NCBI GenBank assembly: GCA_001464585.1 | Contig: LNFF01000001.1 | Coordinates: 1-42,733 of the forward strand | Source: Gammaproteobacteria bacterium Ga0077554 | GTDB taxonomy: Bacteria > Pseudomonadota > Gammaproteobacteria > Ga0077554 > Ga007554 | Length of the DNA: 42,733 nt | Direction: 5' to 3' | Part shown: one piece after another, positions 37,075 to 42,733 of the stretch | Position numbering within the stretch: the stretch's first letter is position 1 | Layout: every line of letters begins with the position of its first letter | Notes under the pieces: generated by a model | What the model saw: the letters and a program-made list of their open reading frames with translations, nothing else | Database searches by the model: none | What the model was told of the DNA's origin: nothing | Translations under genes and position numbers: made by a program

Positions 37075-38142
37075 ATGGCGGTGCGAGTTCTAGTGGTTGA
37101 TGACTCCAGTTTTTTCAGGAAACTGGTTGCTGATATTCTCAAGGGGGATGGGCATATTGAGGTGGTTGGAACCGCTGTAAATGGATCAGATGCGATTGAA
37201 AAAGTAGAAAAGCTCAAGCCAGATGTGATTACCATGGATATTGAAATGCCGGTTATGGATGGTATAACTGCGGTTCGGCGCATTATGGCTTCGCATCCTA
37301 CACCAATACTTATGTTTTCATCACTTACAACCAGCGGTGCACAGGCAACACTTGATGCCCTGGATGCGGGAGCGCTGGATTTTTTGCCAAAGAAATTTGA
37401 TGACATATCCCATGAAAAAGGCGAAATAAAAAGAATATTATGCGCACGCGTGCGCGTTCTTGGGGCAAAAGGATTAGCGGGTAAAAATCCGATACCATCC
37501 CCTGCCATGAAAATTGAAACTGTGTCAGGTGCCGCAACGACCCGTTCTGCTTCAGCCACACAAAAAAAACTTACTGCGGTAAAAGTAGTAGCCATTGGTA
37601 CCTCGACGGGTGGTCCTGTTGCATTGCAGCAGGTATTGGCAAAGTTACCCAAGGAGTTCCCTTTTCCTCTATTGCTCGTACAGCATATGCCAGCAAGTTT
37701 TACGGGTGCATTTGCGCAGCGGCTCGATAAGCTGTGTGCTATTGGTGTTAAAGAAGCCGAAGACGGTGATGTGCTGATGCCTGGCATGGCGTTTCTGGCG
37801 CCTGGTGGAAAACAGATGCTGGTTGAGCAACGTAACGGAAAAGTACAGATATGTATTCAGGATGGATTACCTGGGCAAACCTATAAGCCAAGCGTAGATA
37901 TAACTTTTTCATCCATTTCCACAGTATATCCTGGTCATGTGCTAGGTGTTATTTTGACAGGTATGGGGGCTGATGGAAGAGAAGGTGCACGACTTCTTAA
38001 ATCGGGCGGGTCTGCCGTGTGGGTTCAGGATGAGCAGAGCTGTGTTGTTTATGGAATGCCTATGGCGGTTGCCGAAGCCGGATTAGCGGATCAAGTCATG
38101 TCATTAACGGATATTGGAACTCAACTTTCGCAACGGATTTGA
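37075..38142 (+). CDS. cheB: Chemoreceptor methylesterase CheB
   Basis: Removes methyl groups from receptors and deamidates glutamines, giving adaptation. At 355 aa the receiver domain (1 to about 125) has D9, D10 and phosphoacceptor D55 in ITMDIEMPVMDG. The C-terminal esterase domain carries the catalytic triad: Ser in VAIGTSTGGPVALQQVL, His in LVQHMPASFTGAFAQRL and Asp in ILTGMGADGREGARLL. AGGAG lies before the ATG. The 65-nt gap after cheA is very A/T-rich and has no recognised site. No cheR is present nearby. Confidence 0.97.
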   Translation: MAVRVLVVDDSSFFRKLVADILKGDGHIEVVGTAVNGSDAIEKVEKLKPDVITMDIEMPVMDGITAVRRIMASHPTPILMFSSLTTSGAQATLDALDAGALDFLPKKFDDISHEKGEIKRILCARVRVLGAKGLAGKNPIPSPAMKIETVSGAATTRSASATQKKLTAVKVVAIGTSTGGPVALQQVLAKLPKEFPFPLLLVQHMPASFTGAFAQRLDKLCAIGVKEAEDGDVLMPGMAFLAPGGKQMLVEQRNGKVQICIQDGLPGQTYKPSVDITFSSISTVYPGHVLGVILTGMGADGREGARLLKSGGSAVWVQDEQSCVVYGMPMAVAEAGLADQVMSLTDIGTQLSQRI

Positions 38143-38145
38143 TGC

Positions 38146-38886
38146 GTGGATATTTTAACGATAGCTGGTTTGATTGTTGCCTTTGGGGCAATTTTGGGTG
38201 GAAATGCCTTGGAAGGAGGGCATATTTCGTCGTTGTTATTAGGTCCTGCTTTTGTGATTGTTTTTGGCGGTACTCTTGGCGCAATTTTAATTCAGACGCC
38301 GAAAGTTACTTTCATGCGCTCACTGAAAATAGCGTCATGGATGATAAAACCGCCAGTGTTGGGCGAAGCAGATATTATTCCAAAGATTGTTAACTGGAGT
38401 AATGTGGCAAGAAAAGAAGGATTGTTGGGTCTTGAACCTTTAATTGAGGCCGAAGAGGATCCATTCGCTAAAAAAGGGTTGCAGCTTCTGGTAGATGGAA
38501 GCGAACCAGATGTGATCAGAAATATTCTTGAGGTTGAAATAGAGACCAAAGAACACCAGGACACCCAAGCTGCCAAAGTATATGAAGGTATGGGTGGGTA
38601 TTCTCCCACGATTGGTATTATTGGTGCAGTTATGGGGTTAATCCATGTTATGCAGAATCTGTCAGATCCGAGCAAGCTCGGAGCGGGTATTGCTGTGGCG
38701 TTTGTGGCTACTATTTATGGTATAGGTATGGCTAATTTGTTTTTATTGCCGATGGCGAACAAGCTCAAAGCATTGATACATAATCAAACACAGTTTCGCC
38801 AAATGGTCGTTGAAGGGATTATATCCATAGCCGAAGGTGAGAACCCTCGCAACATAGAAACGAAATTACATGGTTACTTACACTGA
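38146..38886 (+). CDS. motC: Flagellar stator protein MotC (MotA family)
   Basis: Ion-channel stator subunit with four membrane helices, 246 aa from GTG 38146, three bases after cheB. Landmarks are the N-terminal LTIAGLIVAFGAILGGNALEG, the cytoplasmic loop with EGLLGLEPLIEAEEDPFAKK, the proline-bearing GGYSPTIGIIGAVMGLI and GAGIAVAFVATIYGIGMANL. Position after cheB and before a MotB-like gene matches the MotCD stator of Pseudomonas, which uses protons and supports swarming. Ion type cannot be read from sequence with certainty. Confidence 0.94.
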   Translation: MDILTIAGLIVAFGAILGGNALEGGHISSLLLGPAFVIVFGGTLGAILIQTPKVTFMRSLKIASWMIKPPVLGEADIIPKIVNWSNVARKEGLLGLEPLIEAEEDPFAKKGLQLLVDGSEPDVIRNILEVEIETKEHQDTQAAKVYEGMGGYSPTIGIIGAVMGLIHVMQNLSDPSKLGAGIAVAFVATIYGIGMANLFLLPMANKLKALIHNQTQFRQMVVEGIISIAEGENPRNIETKLHGYLH

Positions 38887-38930
38887 TTAGTAAATTTATT
38901 TATTTTTATTTAAATTAGTATTATGGATTT

Positions 38931-40058
38931 ATGGCTCGCAAGAAAAAACATGAGGAGCATGAAAATCATGAGCGTTGGCTGGTGTCTTATGCCGACTTCA
39001 TAACCTTATTGTTTGCTTTTTTTGTTGTTATGTATGCCGTTTCATCAGTTAATGAAGGTAAATACCGGGTGTTATCTGATGCGCTGGTTTCTGCATTCAG
39101 GTCTGCGCCGAAGTCAATGGAACCTATTCAGGTTGGGAATCCTGCCAAGTCTCCCCATGAAACAGATCTTGAGCATAGAACAAATCCTAATGTGCTAAAA
39201 AGACTAAACATGTTAATTAATAAATCTGTAAAAGACCAACAGGCAAAATCTGATGAGCCTCGAACAAAATGGCCAGAACAGGCAGAAAATGATACGTCCG
39301 GCGCAGGTGAGAAGCAGGCGCTGCATTCCCTGCATTCAATCGCGGATCAAATAGAGCGTGCCATGGCGGGATTGATTCAGCAAAATCTTGTAAAAGTGCG
39401 GCGTGACGAATTCTGGCTGGAAGTGGAGATTAACACTAACATTCTCTTTCCCAGTGGTGACGCCCATCTTCAGGATGAGGCCAGGCCCATCTTGAACGAA
39501 TTGGCGAAAATATTGCGCAACTTTGACAACAAGGTCAAAGTTGAGGGTTTCACGGATAATGTACCGATTAGTAATATGATTTACCCTTCGAATTGGGAGT
39601 TATCCGCAGCACGCTCTGCAAGTGTAGTGAATTTGCTGATGAATCAGGGAATCCGCCCAACACGTATGGCCGCGATTGGTTATGGAGAGTTTTATCCGGT
39701 AGCGAACAACGATACTCCTGAAGGCCGAAACAAAAATCGCCGCGTGATTCTTGCGATACTTGAAAATGGCGCATCTGAACGTGTCTACGACGATAATAAA
39801 TTTAAAAAAGAAGAGAACATCAATATTTCTGAAACGCCGATAATGGAGACGCCAACGCCAACGCCAACGCCAATAGTGAGCGCTGCCTCTGCGGAAACAC
39901 CATCTGTGTCTAATGTGCCGATAGATGTCACGGGTCGAGAGGTAACGGATAGGGGAATATTTAAGGTTATCGAGCCACCTATTAAGCTGCCCTCGGTTTT
40001 CTCATCTAATGGTTTGCCTAAGGCAACCACGAGCCTATCAGGTAATGGGGGTGGATAA
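38931..40058 (+). CDS. motD: Flagellar stator protein MotD (MotB family, OmpA domain)
   Basis: Stator partner that anchors to peptidoglycan; 375 aa. A basic N-terminus precedes one membrane helix (WLVSYADFITLLFAFFVVMY) with the ion-binding D22. The OmpA-like domain (about 165-285) has NILFPSGDAHLQDEARPIL, VEGFTDNVPISN, NWELSAARSASVVNLL and NRRVILAIL. A proline/threonine tail follows, including TPTPTPTP encoded by a 6-bp tandem repeat (39851-39873). The stop overlaps the start of the ParA-like gene. Confidence 0.94.
   Translation: MARKKKHEEHENHERWLVSYADFITLLFAFFVVMYAVSSVNEGKYRVLSDALVSAFRSAPKSMEPIQVGNPAKSPHETDLEHRTNPNVLKRLNMLINKSVKDQQAKSDEPRTKWPEQAENDTSGAGEKQALHSLHSIADQIERAMAGLIQQNLVKVRRDEFWLEVEINTNILFPSGDAHLQDEARPILNELAKILRNFDNKVKVEGFTDNVPISNMIYPSNWELSAARSASVVNLLMNQGIRPTRMAAIGYGEFYPVANNDTPEGRNKNRRVILAILENGASERVYDDNKFKKEENINISETPIMETPTPTPTPIVSAASAETPSVSNVPIDVTGREVTDRGIFKVIEPPIKLPSVFSSNGLPKATTSLSGNGGG
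39851..39873. repeat. GCCAAC hexanucleotide tandem repeat in motD
   Basis: About 3.8 copies of GCCAAC encode alternating Thr-Pro in the C-terminal tail of MotD. Copy-number change would alter tail length by two residues per unit without shifting the frame. Confidence 0.8.
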
Positions 40059-40855
40059 TGAAAGTATGGGCTGTCGCTAACCAGAAAGGTGGGGTGGGGA
40101 AAACCACTACCGCAATTACCCTCGCCGGATTACTCTCTTCGCGCGGATATAATACCTTAATGATAGATATGGATCCGCATGGTTCCCTTACATCCTATTC
40201 GGGTTTTGATCCTGATACGGTAGACGATGGCGTTTATACCTTGTTTAAAGGTTCCAACATCATGTTGGCTTCAGTCATAAAAAAAACAAAATTCGACAGG
40301 CTCTATCTGATGCCTGCCTCGACGGCATTGGCAACGCTTGACCGGCAATTAGGTGCGCAAGATGGCAAAGGGTTGGTATTGTCTCAAACATTACAGCGTA
40401 TTTCGTCGCGGTTTGATTATGTCTTGATTGACTGTCCACCCATGCTGGGCGTGTTAATGGTGAATGCGCTGGCGGCATGTGATCATCTTATCATTCCGGT
40501 ACAGACTGAATTTCTTGCGCTGAAAGGCCTGGAAAGAATGATGTATACACTCAATATGATCATGCGCTCAAGAAAAATTCCTGTACCTTATACAATACTC
40601 CCGACCATGTATGATAAAAGAACTCGCGCCTCCCAGCAAAGTTTGCGGCATCTTGAGGAGCATTATGCCGCCAATTTGTCAAGTACGCCAATTCCCATCG
40701 ATACACAATTTCGAGAGGCCAGCCGCGCCGGGGTGCCCTTGCCGATGGTGGATAGGTATGCGCGTGGTGTGGTCGCTTATACAACCCTTTTAAATTATCT
40801 TGCTGACTTCGATTCTGTGCGCGAGCAGCCTTTTGAAAAAGCGGTCTCGATGTGA
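40058..40855 (+). CDS. ParA-family ATPase of the chemotaxis cluster (ParC-like)
   Basis: A 265-aa MinD/ParA ATPase with deviant Walker A in NQKGGVGKTTTAITLAGLL, IDMDPHGSLTSY and LIDCPPMLGVLMVNAL. In Vibrio and Pseudomonas, the ParA homologue in this exact position (after motD, before a CheW-domain protein) positions chemotaxis arrays at the cell pole and passes them to daughter cells. That context, with no parB or centromere-like sites near, argues against a plasmid or chromosome partition role. Start overlaps the motD stop and the end overlaps the next gene by four bases. Confidence 0.92.
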   Translation: MKVWAVANQKGGVGKTTTAITLAGLLSSRGYNTLMIDMDPHGSLTSYSGFDPDTVDDGVYTLFKGSNIMLASVIKKTKFDRLYLMPASTALATLDRQLGAQDGKGLVLSQTLQRISSRFDYVLIDCPPMLGVLMVNALAACDHLIIPVQTEFLALKGLERMMYTLNMIMRSRKIPVPYTILPTMYDKRTRASQQSLRHLEEHYAANLSSTPIPIDTQFREASRAGVPLPMVDRYARGVVAYTTLLNYLADFDSVREQPFEKAVSM

Positions 40856-41541
40856 ATATTTTTTCTGAACAGCCCGCTGTAGTGCTGGAGCATGAAACAG
40901 CATTGCAGGTGTATTTTGACGCACTTTTGCAGGATATGTCTGGCTCGATCTACGCAGAAGAATCACAAAAGTCACTTATTGAAGAAAAAATATTAGAACA
41001 AAATAATATTCTTGGGCCAGTGATTGGGATTGCAGAAGGAAGTGCTCCCTTTACGGTTAATGAACGCAGAGTTTCCAGTAAAGTGCCGACGTGGGCAACG
41101 ACTCCTTTTCAGTCTCTTTTATTTAGCACCTACGGTGTGAAAATGGTTGTTCCGCTGATTCAATTGCATAGCATTGTTAATTTAAAAGCGCCAATTAAAT
41201 ATGTGCCGAGTAATTCCGCGTGGTTTATGGGGATCTTGCCGTGGCGGGGCAAGCATGTCAAAGTGATTGATATTTGCAAATTAATGGCTATGAAAGGCGC
41301 TGAATTTAAAGGGTTGGAGGAAAGCGCCCATAAACGCCTGGTGTTAATAAATGATGGATCATGGGGTTTTGTGTGTGATGACGTTTCTAAAGTTTTTACT
41401 CTTTACCCAGGCCAGATTCAATGGAGGTCCGATTGGACACATCGTGCATGGCTGGCGGGAACTGTAATAGAACATATGTGCACACTGTTGGATATGGATG
41501 AGTTTGTCCTTCATATATCCGGCATATCTCCGGCGGCATGA
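40852..41541 (+). CDS. CheW-domain protein, ParP-like partner of ParA
   Basis: A 229-aa protein with an N-terminal region (about 1-90) that is mostly variable, including EHETALQVYFDALLQDM. The C-terminal CheW-like domain contains FSTYGVKMVVPLIQLHSIVNL, WFMGILPWRGKHVKVIDICKL and LVLINDGSWGFVCDDVSKVF. In Vibrio, ParP has this layout and links ParC, CheA and receptors, keeping arrays stable at the pole. It overlaps the ParA-like gene by four bases, which supports a two-protein system. Assignment rests on domain layout and position. Confidence 0.85.
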   Translation: MNIFSEQPAVVLEHETALQVYFDALLQDMSGSIYAEESQKSLIEEKILEQNNILGPVIGIAEGSAPFTVNERRVSSKVPTWATTPFQSLLFSTYGVKMVVPLIQLHSIVNLKAPIKYVPSNSAWFMGILPWRGKHVKVIDICKLMAMKGAEFKGLEESAHKRLVLINDGSWGFVCDDVSKVFTLYPGQIQWRSDWTHRAWLAGTVIEHMCTLLDMDEFVLHISGISPAA

Positions 41542-41655
41542 TTAATGCCTGCTAATTCTTCTGAAGATACCGCGCTTGCTTTTTGACGGGTGTGTAAAGA
41601 TATTTGTATCTTATTGATGACGCTATGGGAGTGCCTTAACAATGAGACAAGCACA

Positions 41656-42132
41656 ATGAGACAAGCAGAGAAAAGTCAGACGGATTTGATTTCGCAATGG
41701 GTCACTTTCTTTCTGGACGGTGAGACGTATGGCGTGAACGTCTTGCAGGTTCAGGAAGTGTTGCGGGTGAGTGAAATTGCGCCAGTGCCAGGTGCTCCTG
41801 AATATGTGTTAGGAATTATTAATTTACGAGGCAATATTGTCACGGTAATTGATACGCGGCAGCGTTTTGGGCTGCGGCCAAAAGAGCTTGATGATTTAAG
41901 CCGGATTGTGATTATTGAAGTGGCGCGTAATGTGATTGGTATTTTGGTGGATAGCGTTGCAGAAGTCGTTTATCTGAGCGAATCCAGCATGGAAAGTGCT
42001 CCGAACGTAGGCAGTGGCGAGAGTTCACGGTATATACAGGGTGTTTGTAATCGCGAAAATCAATTGTTGATTTTGGTAGACCTCAATAAGCTTTTGGCTG
42101 ATGATGAGTGGAAGGATGTGTCTTCATTGTAA
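41656..42132 (+). CDS. cheW: Chemotaxis coupling protein CheW
   Basis: Adaptor that joins receptors to CheA; 158 aa from the ATG at 41656. The CheW fold is complete: QWVTFFLDGETYGVNVLQVQ, EVLRVSEIAPVPGAPEYVLG, IINLRGNIVTVIDTRQRFG and ILVDSVAEVVYLSESSME. An upstream TTG at 41590 would add 22 unrelated residues. A 13-bp direct repeat (AATGAGACAAGCA, 41641 and 41655) surrounds the start; the first ATG runs into a stop after five codons. Confidence 0.95.
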   Translation: MRQAEKSQTDLISQWVTFFLDGETYGVNVLQVQEVLRVSEIAPVPGAPEYVLGIINLRGNIVTVIDTRQRFGLRPKELDDLSRIVIIEVARNVIGILVDSVAEVVYLSESSMESAPNVGSGESSRYIQGVCNRENQLLILVDLNKLLADDEWKDVSSL

Positions 42133-42153
42133 AGTGTACTCTGGAGTAGTCTT

Positions 42154-42330
42154 GTGGCCAAAGTAGGTGATGTCGGTCCGTTGCGTCCTATCTGGCCGCA
42201 AAAACCCCAGGACAAACTTGATCCCAGGAAAGACCCTTCACGGCGCAAACGCACACCCTCGTCTGAAGAAGGCGATGCAGGTCGTAATGAGCCTGATGGT
42301 GATGAGGGACATATTGATGATTACGCCTGA
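42154..42330 (+). CDS. Small hydrophilic protein between cheW and the DUF2802 gene
   Basis: A 58-residue reading frame from GTG 42154 to TGA 42330. It begins (V/M)AKVGDVGPLRPIWPQKPQ, continues with a very basic middle (RRKRTP) and ends acidic, GDEGHIDDYA. TGGAG lies seven bases before the start and GGAGGG for the next gene comes right after, so the frame fits cleanly into the operon. The charge pattern and spacing look like a real small protein; I do not recognise a family. Confidence 0.6.
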   Translation: MAKVGDVGPLRPIWPQKPQDKLDPRKDPSRRKRTPSSEEGDAGRNEPDGDEGHIDDYA

Positions 42331-42360
42331 TTTATACTCGTTTTCTGGAGGGTTATGTAC

Positions 42361-42732
42361 ATGAATGCAGATATCATCGGGGGATTACTGTTGGTGTTGG
42401 TTGTGTTGCAGATTCCTGTGTGGTGGAAAATTGCGGCGTTGCAGCGGCGCATCAGGCAATACGATGCAGAGCTACAAATGCTAAAAAATGATATGCGTGC
42501 TGTGTGTGATGGATCAATCAGTATAGAGGAGTATAAGTTAAGTACCGAGCAGCAATTGCGGCGATTAGCCGAGCGTCAGGATCAGACGGATTTTCGTGAA
42601 CCAGTGTCTCCCACTTATAACCACGCCATTAAGCTGGTGCAGAAAGGTGTCAGTATTGACGAGTTAATGGCGGTCTGTGGTTTGGTGCGGGGTGAAGCTG
42701 AATTATTAATGCGTCTGCACCGGTTGAATTAA
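42361..42732 (+). CDS. DUF2802 family membrane-anchored protein
   Basis: A 123-aa protein from ATG 42361 (GGAGGG eight bases upstream; ATG 42355 is too close). One N-terminal membrane helix (IIGGLLLVLVVLQIPVWW) is followed by a coiled coil (about 22-75) and a C-terminal helix-turn-helix-like motif, HAIKLVQKGVSIDELMAVC then GLVRGEAELLMRLHR. Proteins of this family occur at the end of flagellar/chemotaxis operons in Pseudomonas and relatives. Function is unknown. It ends one base before the window edge and is complete. Confidence 0.8.
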   Translation: MNADIIGGLLLVLVVLQIPVWWKIAALQRRIRQYDAELQMLKNDMRAVCDGSISIEEYKLSTEQQLRRLAERQDQTDFREPVSPTYNHAIKLVQKGVSIDELMAVCGLVRGEAELLMRLHRLN

Positions 42733-42733
42733 C

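Noticed and set aside
40058-40855. Chromosome or plasmid partition ParA, hence a replication origin nearby
   Set aside because: Its neighbours are motD, a ParP-like protein and cheW; no parB, parS-like sites, dnaA or replication genes are present.

Overview
The window reads as chromosomal DNA of a flagellated, Gram-negative gammaproteobacterium. The gene order fliKLMNOPQR-flhBAF-fleN-fliA-cheYZAB-motCD-parA-parP-cheW-DUF2802 is the arrangement known from Pseudomonas and relatives with polar flagella. A PEP-CTERM protein, a complete glycogen cluster and many dispersed short repeats point away from the enterics. The genus cannot be fixed from the sequence alone.

Layout. (1) 1-3.3 kb: a small sugar-uptake-like module (SemiSWEET transporter, PfkB-family kinase, convergent GntR/UTRA regulator) and a stand-alone SARP/BTAD-type regulator whose C-terminal tail comes from a dispersed repeat. 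(2) 3.4-9.6 kb: NAD kinase divergent from the heat-shock cluster hrcA-grpE-dnaK-dnaJ. A CIRCE operator lies before hrcA and a near-consensus sigma-32 promoter before dnaK, so two heat-shock circuits appear to meet here. (3) 9.7-16.8 kb: glycogen and alpha-glucan metabolism, glgB divergent from glgC - GH57 - malQ. malQ is broken by an out-of-frame deletion of about 28 nt that removes a catalytic motif. (4) 16.8-20.75 kb: an accessory island with an IS110-family element, a PEP-CTERM protein divergent from a PadR regulator, an unrecognised gene, and a HigBA/RelE-type toxin-antitoxin pair with a palindrome over the toxin start. (5) 21-42.7 kb: flagellar export and switch genes, flagellar placement genes, sigma-28, chemotaxis core, second stator set, and the ParA/ParP-like and CheW genes. 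Sigma-54-type promoters precede fliK and fliL.

How it works together. FliO/P/Q/R, FlhA and FlhB form the export gate; FliK sets hook length; FliM/FliN form the switch that binds CheY-P; FlhF and FleN set flagellar position and number; FliA transcribes late genes; CheA/CheW/CheY/CheZ/CheB form the signalling circuit; MotC/MotD form the stator; ParA/ParP-like proteins probably place chemoreceptor arrays at the pole.

A theme of the window is repeat invasion. A long imperfect-hairpin repeat (family A, core GTCATCCCGAACGCAGTGAG) and a second family (B) lie in several intergenic gaps. One copy of A forms the end of a regulator, a rearranged copy lies in the dnaK leader, and one copy of B lies in frame inside cheA. 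A 178-bp MITE-like element separates cheY from cheZ. I found no CRISPR array, tRNA or rRNA, and no clearly unprecedented multi-gene defence or metabolic system. The strongest unusual signals are the repeat insertion in cheA, the malQ deletion, the MITE-like element and the SemiSWEET-kinase-GntR module.
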